DNA from: Euclidia mi
Lineage: Eukaryota; Arthropoda; Insecta; Lepidoptera; Erebidae
Assembly: GCA_944739405.2 (NCBI GenBank)
Contig: OX123186.2
Coordinates: 94,997,727 to 95,061,726 of the forward strand
DNA: 64,000 nucleotides
Direction of reading: 5' to 3'
Shown here: positions 32,562 to 43,540 of the stretch, piece after piece
Layout: the number at the start of each line of letters is the position of its first letter
Numbering within the stretch: position 1 is the first letter of the stretch
Translations under genes and position numbers: made by a program
Notes under the pieces: generated by a model
Told to the model about the DNA's origin: nothing
Seen by the model: only the letters and a program-made list of their open reading frames with translations
The model's database searches: none

Positions 32562-33048
32562 GGGTGCTTCTACACGGTGCATGTAGCTGGAGCATGTAGC
32601 TGGAGCGGGTTACACGCGTGAGTAATATGCGCAAGCTACTTGATCAAGTTACCCGCTTGTTCTTGTACGTGGTGCAAATAACTGGAGCATGTAAAGACGC
32701 GGGCTACTTGCGCAAGCTGTGTGTACAAGTTATTTGTTCGTGGTCAAGAGCTAGGTATATGTGCATGCTATTCGCGCGGTAGCTTTATGACTTGAATCGC
32801 GTCAAAATATCTCGATGAACGAAAATTCTTTAAAATCATATGTTAAAAATGTAATTTTAACAAGTAACATGCGCGAGTGACCCGCGCGCGCCGCAGAGCA
32901 CGCGAGTTACTTGCGCGGGTGGCTCGCATTGGTACATGCTCGAGTCGCTGGACCCGCACATGTTTTTAAACGATATGTTTACGGTGCATGTAACCCGCGC
33001 AAGTGTCTCAACATGCTCAAGCTACATGCGCGTAGTGTAGAAGCACCC
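32562..33048. mobile_element. MITE with TAA target duplication
   Basis: Terminal inverted repeats gggtgcttctacac (32562) and gtgtagaagcaccc (to 33048) are flanked by TAA on both sides. The interior is an unusually GC-rich mosaic of gcatgtagctggagc and cgcgggttac-like units in both orientations. TAA target sites and GGG-start termini fit the PIF/Harbinger group. No coding. Confidence 0.75.
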
Positions 33049-33339
33049 TAACTGCATGTGCTTGCGTAGCTTTATTTTATAGTAATATTTTTTCACACTC
33101 AAACCTACTTAAATATATCCATGTTGTGTACACTGCCTCTGGATTAACGTCGAGCTTATAAGTTAAGTGTACCTTATTAATAATCATGTTTAGACTGTAA
33201 TCTGTTTGTGTACCTATTATAAATAAATAAAGCGAAATATACATAGAGTGAGACATTTATGCTGAAATGGCTTTTTATTGATAATTATATACTTAACTTC
33301 AAAATGTATCGACATCGCATGTAAGTATTTTCTATTTTT

Positions 33340-33640
33340 TTTTATAGACTCACGCCTATATCCCCGAAGGGGTAGGCAGTGGTGTAACATTACACCCACA
33401 TTTAGCCATGTTTTTTTAGGTCCCACCTAATAGAGGACGAGCCTATTGCCGTACCGGGCACATTACTAGACTCCGTGCTGTTACTGAGAGTTTCTTAACG
33501 GAAAAACCCAATAACACTTTGCACGACCCGGGAATCGAACCCGAGACCTCCCAATCCCACGCTTACATTTATGCCGCGGGACCAACTCGGCAGTGCCGCC
33601 AGACCAACGAGGCAGTCCTGCGAGACCAACGAGGCAGTCT
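33340..33640 (-). mobile_element. SINE (family S2), minus orientation
   Basis: The tail gactcacgcctatatccccg is at the left; box B in reverse complement is at 33531-33541 (ggaatcgaacc); the tRNA-like head lies near 33570-33590. The head side is extended by three tandem copies of gaccaacgaggcagt. It matches the plus-strand copy at 44125-44398. Confidence 0.75.
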
Positions 33641-33744
33641 TTAGTAATTTTCTTTTTAATTGTACTTACATAATATATTGTTTTTCGTCCAGTGAAAGAT
33701 CCGAAAAAAGAACCGAGTTAAAAACTATAAAACACTAGGCTAAT

Positions 33745-33888
33745 TTCGGAATGCCCTTCTTTGTGCACTCCTACGGTTCCTAAACAACATACTTACATGT
33801 CAAATTTCAGCTTCATGCGCCCAATAGTTTTGGCTGTGTGTTGTCTGTTAGTCACTTAGTAAGCCAAGAAATGTATATATACAGATGA
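33745..33888. repeat. Helitron-like repeat fragment
   Basis: Phrases cccttctttgtgcactcc, aatttcagcttcatgcg and gtctgttagtcacttagtaa match the family at 4741 and 21893. The fragment ends about 80 bases before the acceptor of the next exon. Confidence 0.5.
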
Positions 33889-33971
33889 TGTTATGAGTAA
33901 TGGTTTGGAATCCCTAGCTGTTTTACATATAAGGACGCCACGCTCTTACGCTTCTCTTGCAATTCTAACAG

Positions 33972-34168
33972 AGTCACGGATAGTAGTGTCGAGAATGGGC
34001 AAGCCAATGTTACTGCTGGGAGACTATCGGTTCTACCAACATACAAGCTACCGCAATGATGGACCCAAGACCTTGTGGATGTGTGTCAAGTATCGTGCGG
34101 GATGCCGCGCGTCCATTTTTACTTTCGAAAATGTGATCGTACGGCAAAACAAATATCATAATCATTAA
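33972..34168 (+). CDS. mod(mdg4): FLYWCH alternative terminal exon 20
   Basis: Acceptor ttctaacag ends at 33971; the next AG, two bases on, would shift the phase, so 33972 is chosen. It encodes 64 residues. Landmarks are S6-R7-M8-G9-K10-P11-M12-L13, G16-D17-Y18-R19-F20-Y21-Q22-H23, W35-M-C37, C44-R45-A46 and H62-N63-H64. It founds the homogeneous middle subgroup. AATAAA overlaps its stop codon (34167-34172), an unusually tight 3' end. Confidence 0.88.
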
Positions 34169-34357
34169 TAAACTCTCTCTCTCTCTGGAGCCGGTCTCTC
34201 ATGTCTGAGGATCGTGGAACGGATTAATAAACTAGTAATTGATCAAAACAATATATTGTATTATTTTTCTTGCCCTTTTATGACGATCAAAAGCATTATA
34301 TTATTAGCATAAATGAACCGTGCACTAAATAACTATAATGTTTGAAAATCGTTACAG

Positions 34358-34560
34358 TAATAAGAAAAGTTATGTCAAGCAGGGGCAGACCGCTGTTAGT
34401 AATGGGGAAGTATCGTTATAATCAGCACACCAAGTAGGTATCGCAACGGTGGACCTAAGATCCTGTGGGTCGGCACCAAAGGGGGGACTGGGTGCCGAGC
34501 GTGCATAGTTACAGTAAATGATATAATTGCAAAAGTGACAAATGAGCACAGACATCAACG
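34358..34560 (+). pseudogene. mod(mdg4): FLYWCH exon 21, frameshift and lost Cys
   Basis: Acceptor gttacag and phase are kept. The frame is open through V-M-S-S-R-G-R-P-L-L-V-M-G-K-Y-R-Y-N-Q-H-T-K, then TAG at 34435-34437; a two-base insertion there shifts what follows. In the restored phase the W-V-C motif reads W-V-G, so the first metal ligand is gone. C-R-A and H-R-H at 34547-34555 remain. Two independent lesions make this older than the nonsense-only copies. Confidence 0.82.
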
Positions 34561-35002
34561 CAATTGCGTCACGAAAATATGTAAAGGACGTTTGTTCAAT
34601 AAACTGCAAAGAAAATGGCGTGACGCAACAGCGCGCGGCGCAAGCGTTGAGTTGATGACATGGCGACACCGCGACGTATGCGCTGCACTAACTTACATCA
34701 CAATCCGCTAGTCTGAAAGAGCTCCAGCTTTGCCAAATCTATGAAGATTGTCTGACGATGGCGGCTCTGTAAAATCTTGGATTTTAATTAATTGTGCTTG
34801 CCCCAATTTCTGTGTGATATTTTTGTTACCTATACAATAAAATGTAAGGTTAAAAGATTTTTGAACATAAGTATTTCTTTTTAACTCTCTGAATAACTAA
34901 ATACTTATCACTAAAAAAATATTATTATTGGTCGAATTAGTTATGCAGCACGTTATGTACTTACCAAGTGGTCTATAATCAAATTTAAATATATTTTTAC
35001 AG
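34561..35002. other. Spacer, no gene seen
   Basis: Partly GC-rich near 34620-34680, with no recognised element; it ends in the ttttacag acceptor at 35002. Confidence 0.35.
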
Positions 35003-35199
35003 ATTTCGAGATGGTGGTGTCAAGAAGAGGCAAGCCAATCTTACAAATGGGTGAACATCGGTTTTCCCAACACAGTAAATATAGAAACAAAGGTCCCAAA
35101 AAGTTATGGGTTTGCGCCAAATGCCGAACTGGTTGCCGAGCAACGATATTCACAGTGGAAAACGAAATAGTCAAAATAAATAATACTCATAATCACTAG
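35003..35199 (+). CDS. mod(mdg4): FLYWCH alternative terminal exon 22
   Basis: Acceptor tttttacag ends at 35002; 64 residues. Landmarks are V5-S6-R7-R8-G9-K10-P11-I12-L13-Q14-M15-G16, H18-R19-F20-S21-Q22-H23-S24, W35-V-C37, C44-R45-A46 and H62-N63-H64 before TAG. In-frame ATG at 35011 exists, but it lies after two domain residues and is shared by several relatives as an ordinary Met. A strong middle-subgroup member; the basic linker K-Y-R-N-K-G-P-K-K is notable. Confidence 0.89.
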
Positions 35200-35524
35200 A
35201 TTTTGTTTGAATTATTTTTTAACTTTCTCTACATTTTAAACATGCATCTACATTCGCAGCGATCATTAAGTTTGATGCATGATTAGGAAGCTTCGTAAAT
35301 GGTTGCATCGCTACCCGGTAACGCTGAGAGAATCAGCCCTGGTGGAGCTACTGATGGATCTCTAGCGAAATCAAGTGAAAATATATTTATCATCTCATTT
35401 AATCAAAGAGCTAACAATACAAAAGACAGAATCTCAAAGGCACTTTATCTCATTTTGTCAAAGAGTCTAAATAATACAAAAAGCAGATTCTCAAAAAAAT
35501 ACACTTTCATACATCTTTGACTTA
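35200..35524. other. Spacer downstream of exon 22
   Basis: No feature recognised; contains 3' flank and two similar A-rich phrases (aatacaaaagacagaatctcaa and aatacaaaaagcagattctcaa) about 55 bases apart. Confidence 0.35.
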
Positions 35525-37194
35525 CATACATACATACATAGACTCACACCTGTTTCCCGGAGGGGTAGGCAGAGACTACGGAACGCCATTTGCAACGATC
35601 CTGACATATCTCTCTTGCTCCATTCACTCCCATCAGATTCCTCATGCATGCTCTTCTGTTCAGGGTACTTCTCACCTGTCCTGTTTTTAGGATGTCTCCA
35701 ATCTCGTCAGAGAACGTCCGCCTAGGTCTTCCCCTTCGTCCTGTCCCTTCCACACTTGCCTTATATATCTGCTTGGTCAGTCTTTCGTCATCCATCCTCT
35801 CCACGTGCCCAAACCATCTTAGCATACCTTTCTCGATGTTTGTCACTAAATCCTCTTTTACCCCACAACACTCTCTTATCACACAATTCTTTACTCTGTC
35901 AGTCAGAGAGACACCACACATACTTCTCAGTGGTCTCATTTCTACAGCATTTATTCTACTTTCATGACTCTTCTGCCATACCCAACTATTACTACCATAC
36001 ATAAGAGTAGGTACTAACACCCCTCTATGGAAAACCCAGCATGCCTTTTTGGACACGTTTTGGCTATACATATACGCCTTCAGAGCTCCATTCACTCTAT
36101 TACCTGCATTAACTCTTCTTTCAATATCTTCTACATTCTTACCATCTCTTGTGAACAGCGTACCTAAATATACAAATTCATTCACTTGCTCCACTCGCTG
36201 TCCATCGATCATAACATTACAACCCGTAACGCATTCCTCCTTTTCAAAAACCATAACTTTCGTTTTACTTACATTCACTTTCATTCCTTTCCTCTCTAAC
36301 GCACCATGCATGATTGTAACCATCCCCTGCAACTCCTCCGCTGAAGACGCAAGTATAATCTGATCATCAGCATAAAGGAGGCATTTGACAAGTAACTCAT
36401 TCATCCTTAATCCACAATCACTATGTTTCAAATCTTGCAAACAACTGTCCATAAAGAGGTTGAACAGCCACGGCGACGCTACACATCTCTGTCTAACACC
36501 TGAGTTGATGGGAAACCAGTCAGTGTATGTCCCGTTTATCCTCACACAAGCGCTAGAATCCTCATAAAGGGATTTCAGAGCTCGAATGAGGCTGCTGTTT
36601 ACCCCATACATCGACAGTACCGACCACATTTCATTCCTCACCACTTTATCGTAAGCCTTTTCCAAATCCACGAATGCGCAGTAGACCTTTCGACCTTTGG
36701 CCAAAAATTTCTCGGCTATGCATCGCAAGGAAAAGACTTGATCCGTACGCACCATACCCTTTCGGAATCCCGCTTGTACATCCCATATTTTCTTGTCGGT
36801 TACTTTCATAACTCTTTCAATCAGTACCTTCGCATACAATTTGCCAACAATATTGAGAAGGCTAATGCCTCTATAGTTTTTGCAGTCTTATTGCGAGCCT
36901 TTTCCTTTATAAACAGGCACAACTACAGCTGTGGCCCAGTCCTCAGGTACTCGGCCGGTGCTCCAGCACAAGTTGAATAAACGCTGCAGCTGACTAACTT
37001 TGATGCCCTGTCCAGCCTTCAGCATTTCGACTGTAATCCTGTCATACCCTGCAGCCTTACCTAATTTCATACAAGCCAGTGCCTTTAAAATCTCATCCAC
37101 GCCAATATCGCTTTCATCATTGCTATCATTACCATTCATTTCACCTGTTAATGTCTCTGTCGTCGTTCTTTCATCTTTGACTTTATTTCCCTAA
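35525..37194 (-). pseudogene. 5'-truncated LINE with almost open reverse transcriptase
   Basis: The minus strand gives about 530 codons with a single TAA (36888-36890). Domain order: upstream fingers (E-I-L-K-A-L-A-C-M-K-L-G-K-A-A-G-Y-D), catalytic F-V-D-L-E-K-A-Y-D-K-V, V-R-Q-R-C-V-A-S-P-W-L-F, L-L-Y-A-D-D, thumb, and a C-terminal R-W-F-G-H-V-E-R-M. Its 3' end (35525-35580) is the same tacccctccgggaaacagg plus tatgtatg tail found on SINEs in this window. It lies in the intron before exon 23, antisense to it. Confidence 0.85.
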
Positions 37195-37288
37195 ATCCTT
37201 TGCCTAGCAGTTAGATAGTAAAAATAAAATAAAAAAACACTCATTGACTTTATAATAGTGCTGATTTATTTTAATTTATTTCCTGCAG

Positions 37289-37497
37289 AAGTACGGATGA
37301 TAACATCAACGAAAGGCAAGCCCATGCTACAGATGGGTGGATACCGGTTTGGTCAACACAGTCTTTACCGTAAAGGACGTCCTAAGGTGCTCTGGGTCTG
37401 TGTGAAAACGTCTTCAGGCTGCCGAGCAACTATCACAACGATAGACAATAATATCGTGAAAATAAACCAAACACATAACCATGTGAATGGAAGTTAA
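37289..37497 (+). CDS. mod(mdg4): FLYWCH alternative terminal exon 23
   Basis: Acceptor tcctgcag ends at 37288; 68 residues. Landmarks are T5-S6-T7-K8-G9-K10-P11-M12-L13-Q14-M15-G16-G17-Y18-R19-F20, Q22-H23-S24, W35-V-C37, C44-R45-A46 and H62-N63-H64 followed by V-N-G-S. AATAAA at 37511-37516, 14 bases after the stop, fits a terminal exon. The antisense LINE ends about 90 bases upstream, close to the expected branch point, so splicing could be affected. Confidence 0.89.
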
Positions 37498-38173
37498 TAA
37501 GTTTATGGAAAATAAAGTCCGGTGTTTTATAACAGGAAGTTTATAAGGTGTTTTTTTGGTTTGTAGTATGTATACAAGGAACCGTTTATTTTAGAGTAGT
37601 AGTAGTATATTTTAGACTTTTGCAATGGCTGTCTAGTGTTTAGCTATCCATACACCGTTTATTCAGTGATTACTAGTATTCCTACTAGAGTGCTAAACTT
37701 CCTATTCCGAGAACAGTTTGCCAATTGTTTTGCATAATCATCAATCTTAATATGTTCACTCACTATCGAGTAAACCGTAGTGTTAGGGTATAATACATGT
37801 TATGTTAAACTAGCTGTTTCCCGCGGTTTCACCCGCGTCCTGAGGGAACTACTTCGCGTACCCGGTTAATCTATAGCCTAAGTTACTCCTTGGTACATTA
37901 GCTAACCGCCAGTGAACGTCCCGTCAAAATCCAGCCGTGCCAGAGATTAGCGAAAACAAAAAAACAGACAAAAATTGTAAAAAATGTAATTTCGGTATAT
38001 ATACCGTGTATACATCCATAAGCATTTAGTAAAAAAGCGGTTATTTTAATATTACAAACAGACACTCTAATGTTATGTATAGATATTCAAGACAGTGAGA
38101 CATGTAGTGTATGAAAAAAAATGCACCTGTTTTAAATGACTTGTAAAACTTTATTCCTTTGAAATTGCTTCAG
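37498..38173. other. Spacer with dispersed repeat
   Basis: 37810-38010 begins aactagctgtttcccgcggt and continues cacccgcgtcctgaggg, a widespread insect repeat phrase. The remainder is AT-rich and unremarkable. Confidence 0.45.
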
Positions 38174-38358
38174 ATATAAGGCTGATCAAATCAAGAATGG
38201 GCAAACCTATGTTACAGATGAGAGTGTATCGGTACAGTGTACACAGTAACTATCGTGAGAACAGGCCCAAGGTTCTTTGGGTCTGTGCCAAGTGGAGTGC
38301 TGGTTGCCGCGCCTCCGTCAATATTATTGTGAAGTTCAAAAATGCACACACTCATTAG
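38174..38358 (+). CDS. mod(mdg4): FLYWCH alternative terminal exon 24 (shortened)
   Basis: Acceptor attgcttcag ends at 38173; 60 residues, with no start codon at its beginning. K5-S6-R7-M8-G9-K10-P11-M12-L13-Q14-M15 is followed by Arg where the conserved Gly should be (R16), then Y18-R19-Y20, W35-V-C37 and C44-R45-A46. The stretch from C44 to H58-T59-H60 is four residues shorter than in neighbours: an in-frame 12-base loss removed part of the T-T-x-x-N-E strand. It is open but possibly impaired. Confidence 0.75.
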
Positions 38359-39471
38359 AAACCGGTAAAAAGACTGTTGCCTGCGATTGTTTCAACTGCA
38401 TTGTTGAACGTCTGTTATAATTTGATTTGAAATGAAATGAAATATTATTTATTTAGAATACACACATTACACATATTATGACAAGCAACATTACCCAAAC
38501 AATATCAAATGAAACTATTTATATAATAATAAAAAGAAAAACCAAAAGAGAAAAAAAACAAAAAAGAACATTACATAATAATAATTATAGACAAAAAATA
38601 ACAAACAAAACAAGGAAAAATAAAATTTAAAGAAAGAGCAGTATAAAAGGAGGTAAAGTGTGTAGTCAAAATAGGACGCCTGGCGCCGATTTTCAATAAG
38701 GGTCTCTAGTGACTCACGCATGTGATATCAAGATTCAAGACGGATAAAAAATATATACATATAATATACTTAGTATACAAATAAATACAAATAGACCTAC
38801 TACTACCTATGTATATGAATAATAAAATTGTTATGCTATCTTTTATATTAAAGCCTGTTGAGCAAAAACTTTGTTGTACTTTTATAAAAATGTTTAATGA
38901 CTAAATAAACAGAGCGTAGTATATTTCAAAATTATGTTTTTTTAATATTATCATCGTAGATAACCTTACTGTAAGGTGTAACTTTGGCGTCCTATAAAGC
39001 CTTTCATAGTCCACTGCTTTTAATTTACTATGTAGTAGCCCTGTGTGTGAGTCAATAGCAGAATTTTGCCTACTGTACCAATTTAATATCTACGACTAAT
39101 ATTATAAGTAACTCTCATAAGTGGCTAGAGAAAAGGAACAAACTATGGACATTTTATCCGATGATTCCGAATTGGGAACCTAGTTACAGTCAAATGATCT
39201 ATCCAATTCTTGGACTATAGCTGTGACATTCATAGTTGGCTTAGCTGAAAGAGTGAACAAGATTTTATAGTCATTCTACACTGAAGTTGCTAGCAATATT
39301 TTAAGTTATTGTTGTTGAACTTGATGAACATTTATGGTTTTAATATTCATTCAGCATTAATTTTTAAAAGTTTGCACGACATTATGTTTCATAGAAATAA
39401 TTGTCAATTGCATGTCCTTTTTTTAAATTTTGAAGTCAGATTATTAAAATTGAATGAAAACTTTGCTACAG
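38359..39471. other. Spacer with A-rich tract
   Basis: 38520-38640 is strongly A-rich on the + strand; the antisense frame there is low complexity. No exon or element recognised before the gctacag acceptor. Confidence 0.4.
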
Positions 39472-39673
39472 GAATACGCTTAATTATATCGTCCAGGGGT
39501 AGGCCGATGTTACAGATGGGTCGGTACCGTTTCTACCAGCACAGCAGCTACCGTGGTGGCAGCCCGGCCCCAAGGTCCGATGGATCTGCATCAGGAATTA
39601 TATCGGCTGTCGGGCTACTATTATCACAGCCAGCAATGAAATTGTTAAAATGACCATACTAAACAACCACTAA
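39472..39673 (+). pseudogene. mod(mdg4): FLYWCH exon 25, frameshifted
   Basis: Acceptor tttgctacag ends at 39471. I-S-S-R-G-R-P-M-L-Q-M-G-R-Y-R-F-Y-Q-H-S is intact. Then a five-base insertion (agccc, between ggtggc and ggcccc) shifts the frame just before P-K-V-R-W-I-C. The other frame keeps W-I-C and C-R-A, but the end reads N-N-H, so the first His is also lost. In the running frame the product ends at TGA 39651 without metal ligands. Confidence 0.83.
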
Positions 39674-39977
39674 ATATTTGGAAAAGGCAAAGTAGTTTTT
39701 TTTAGCAAGACAGAACCTAAATATCATGCCAGTTTTTTTCTTAAGTTGTCTATTATAATTATTTATGAGTTTGAGCTGAAACTTTATAGTATAGTTTTGT
39801 GATGACGGTTTTTCTTACGCATCTTCGTTCACCGAATATGCTGGTTGTTTTCGAAAATGAATACAGAACTAGTTGCATGACTACCTATTTCATGATAATA
39901 CAAAATATGTGTTAGTTTTATCATTCAAATATTAAAGTGAATTCTATTTCTTTTTATCTAAATCGTTTCTATTTCAG
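39674..39977. other. Spacer, no gene seen
   Basis: AT-rich intron ending in ctatttcag. Confidence 0.35.
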
Positions 39978-40291
39978 AAATAAGATTGATACAGTCAAGA
40001 ATGGGGAGGCCGATGTTACAAACTGGAGAATATCGCTTTTGTCAGCACAGCCGGTATCGTAAGGGCGGGCCCAAGGTGCTGTGGGTCTGTATCAGATGTT
40101 GTTCTGGATGCCGAGCTTCAATAACCACGTTCAATAATGAAATTGTAAAAATGAATAATAACCATAATCACGCGAACCAAAATCAACAAAGGATTGCAAT
40201 CCCACAGACTAAACAATCCCGCGGGATACGGGTGAAATGCGGGATTGATCAATCCCGCACTGGATCCCATAATCCCGCATCCTTAAAATAA
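39978..40291 (+). CDS. mod(mdg4): FLYWCH exon 26 with MITE-encoded tail
   Basis: Acceptor ctatttcag ends at 39977; 103 residues. The domain is complete: Q5-S6-R7-M8-G9-R10-P11-M12-L13-Q14, G16-E17-Y18-R19-F20, Q22-H23-S24, W35-V-C37, C44-R45-A46 and H62-N63-H64. After A-N-Q-N-Q-Q the frame enters, at about 40190, the terminal repeat of a hAT-like MITE and runs 30-odd more residues to TAA 40289. The former stop was evidently displaced by the insertion, so the tail is transposon-coded. Confidence 0.85.
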
Positions 40292-40778
40292 CGTTATAAA
40301 ATCATATTGAAACTACTGGTTTTTGTTGAAAATCAAGTTTCAATAATTAAACGTGTCTCACATGACATATTACAAAGAAAATTATTTGTTTTGTAAGTAA
40401 ATAACTATTAAATTAGAATTAAGTTACTATGAGTAATTAGTAATCAGTTCAGTCATTAGAGACGATTCTTTTATTGTTTGGCATCAAGTTTTGTTTAATT
40501 TTACCCTTACATTTGATAACGGAACGGCCCAATTCTCGTTATATTTGTTAAAATGCGATTTAAAATATTTTCAATCTAATATCAGTGTCATACTTATGTC
40601 ATAAATGGTATTTTTAAAGTAACTGATATCTACTTGAGTTGATGTGTGACTAGATTATAAATTAAACAAAGTGTCAAACTATGTGTCGATGTTGAACTGT
40701 CGGAATCCACCAGATTGATAAAAGTGGTGCAGGATCCCACGGGAATGCGGGATCCCGTTTAGCGAGATTGCAATCCCT
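40190..40778. mobile_element. hAT-like MITE overlapping the end of exon 26
   Basis: The left end aggattgcaatcccac and right end gattgcaatccct are inverted to each other. The inner cccgcgggat and gcgggatcccg units are also inverted. It has no transposase. A clean target duplication could not be identified, so the exact boundaries (+/- 5 bases) and superfamily are uncertain. Confidence 0.6.
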
Positions 40779-41302
40779 AAAACTAACGCTGATAAATAAA
40801 AAGATATACATATATATTTTTTTGTTTTATTGCTATATGCATATAAAAAGTATTTCTGTACAGGTCTCCCAAAGTGATAATGCGCATAGAAATCTTCGCC
40901 ACTGTTCGGCAGCGGTCGTATTCCCCGAGCGTCGGAAGACGATATGTATATAGAGTTGTTAAGTGCATAATTTAGTAAAATTATGTTTTCTGTGCTAAAA
41001 AAAATAAATATTGATTTATCAGTAAATAAATTTGATTCGATAATTCCATATAAGTAAATAGTGAAGAAAACCACACGATAGCGAATATGCTAAAATTTTT
41101 GTTGAATTGATTTACTTCGATTATAATACTTTTCAAGTGTCTTGCTGTAGCTGGTGTAATGATGGAAGAAAAGAAGGTTTAAGTAATACAAGGTTTAAGT
41201 TATTTATATTAGAATAAAAAAAATATTTTTCAAACACAGGTTACATTAAAATCTTAGAAATCTAATCATAACATCTCAGTTCAAAAGTATTTACAGCAGT
41301 GA
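40779..41302. other. Spacer, no gene seen
   Basis: Between the MITE and the antisense transposon; AT-rich, nothing recognised. Confidence 0.35.
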
Positions 41303-42665
41303 TCATTCCAGAATAATATTACAATTACTAAAAAAATAATCAGAATCAGGGAGGATCTCTATTCCTGACATCGTAGATTCATCAGAACTTTCATTATGCT
41401 CTTGTTCATTGACACTTTCCTCACTGCTATCACCTGTGTAAATAATCATTTCATCAGAAAAACTATCGATTCTTGAGTCATATTTTCTATATTCATCTTC
41501 GCATTTAACAGCATGATCACAAACTTTTTTCCATTCTTCTGGTCCTATATTATTGATTTTTTCTAATATAGCATCTTTAACTGACGTGACAGTCATTGCA
41601 ATATTTTTTTTGGCTACGTGTTGCTTTATTTGGGACCAAATATTTTCAATGGGGTTAAAATCGGGATGATATGGTGGCAATCGTATAATTTGATGTCCAC
41701 ATTCCTCTATTATACGGTCAATGACAAATTCTGTGTATTTCTCTTTATGTCTTTTTATAATTTCATACAAATCGGGTTTCAGTTTCTTTAGGTCATGCGG
41801 AATGTTGTGTTGTTGTAACCAAGCTATCATTTGTGGTTTAGGTGTGTTTGAGTTTGGTGGTTTCACAGACAGCTTATTATGATATGGGACGTTGTCAATT
41901 ACCAACACACTATTAGGAGGCAAGTTAGGAATCAATTGATTGCGTAGCCAAGCTTGATAACGTTCCGCGCGCGCGTTTGATTTCTTTATGATAATCACCT
42001 TCTGAGTCGACACATTTATGTAACATTAGAGCCCCTGGGACGAAGCTTTTTTCATTGCCTGCGTGTACAATAATTATTCTCTCTACTTTGGAAATGGGTT
42101 GTTTGATACCTTTTTTGCTGCTATCTTGCCAAGTTTTACCCTTAGTATGTGATGTATGCACGTATGACTCGTCCATAAACACTATATTTCTAGCAGAATT
42201 CCTCAGCTGTTGTATTTCTCTGAGATATTTGATCCTTTTTAAACGTATATCATGCTTTTCCATAAGTAACCATCTGTTATTTCAGAAACCTAAACCCCAT
42301 TTCTTTCAAGATCAGCCTTAAAGTCTCTGCACAGCCTTTGAAATTAATAGCTTCGATAAACTTTTTTCTCAAATTATTTACAGTTCTTTGAGCGTCAAGT
42401 GAAAATTGTATATCATATTACGAATAACACAGTAGTCGAAATCATCAAGTCCCAGCCGAAATCTACTTTTAGGTTTTCCTTTTTTCGGTGGGGAAAATTT
42501 CATTGATGGATTCTGTTTTTTTTCGTTTAAAATATTAGTCAAAGTTCGTCGTGAAATTCCTGTAGCTTTTGTAACACGGTCCTGAATTTTTTTTAAATAA
42601 CCATCATGGTCTTTTTTGAAAACATTGGCTTCATTTAAGAAATAAAGGTACACATTAAATACCAT
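41303..42665 (-). pseudogene. Tc1/mariner-superfamily transposase, DD82E type
   Basis: Three minus-strand frames join by apparent frameshifts or short gaps. The N-terminal HTH is at 42665-42378 (A-T-G-I-S-R-R-T-L-T-N-I-L). Next is 42263-42000 with catalytic V-F-M-D-E-S-Y-V-H and G-K-T-W. Last is 42013-41303 with V-I-D-N-V-P-Y-H-N and P-P-Y-H-P-D-F-N-P-I-E-N-I-W. Between the second Asp and the catalytic Glu there are 82 residues, far more than the 34-41 of classical Tc1/mariner. The acidic Ser/Glu-rich C-terminus is typical of host-like tails. Inactive here. Confidence 0.8.
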
Positions 42666-43540
42666 TTGCCGTGCTTGTGACTAAAGAGGCTTTCCACGTT
42701 TAAATTTATCCATTCTGGAAGAATACGTCTGAAAGAAAATGGTATGGGCAGAGTTAGACATATTTTTATTTATTTGTTGTATTATTGCATTATGTACTAA
42801 TATACTTTATAATATTATTTATTCCTATATCTATTTGTTTATTGTGTGTATCTTTTTAAAATGTTTTTTCTAGTACTTAATATGTATTTAAAGTAGGTAT
42901 TTTTAATTTTTAAATATTAACAAGCCGTGAAAAATGTTAGTATATTTACCTATTTTACAAAATAAACTATTTAAATTTGAATAACATAATTAAATTCACC
43001 TTTGAAAACAAAACCAAGAAGAGTGTGTAATAGCAGCTCTATATAATTCCACACAGAGAGAACACGTGCAGTCACCACCATTATATAAAGACGACTGACG
43101 GACCTTTGACGGACCGGCGACCGCCGCCGACCGCCCGAATTGTTTTCGATTGTGTACACATAATATTCACTCCTATTTCTTTCGAACAAGGTGCAAAATG
43201 CAAGTGCATTGTTTAGGGTTCTTACAATTCAATGATTCGGGTGTTTCCGGGAATACGACAATTAACGAAGATCTGCATGCGCATTATTAATTTGGGAGTA
43301 CTGTATGTTTATCCATTGCCTAGTACACATAGTACAGGCTCTGCTTTGTTTGGGACTAAAATATTAATAAAATGATTCTTGGTCACATGTCTATCATGAG
43401 ACCCACAGAGTGCGGTTATATTTCCTGTATTGCGACTCCTCTTATTTATTTTTGTTGAATAGAATGATCGTCGATGCACCATTCATTGTTTTGCCTCTAG
43501 AGTCACAAGACATGTGACATAGCCAACCTTATATATATAA
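42666..43540. other. Spacer, no gene seen
   Basis: Contains the 5' flank of the antisense transposon. A GC-rich cluster (43085-43140, ccggcgaccgccgccgac) is unexplained. Confidence 0.35.
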
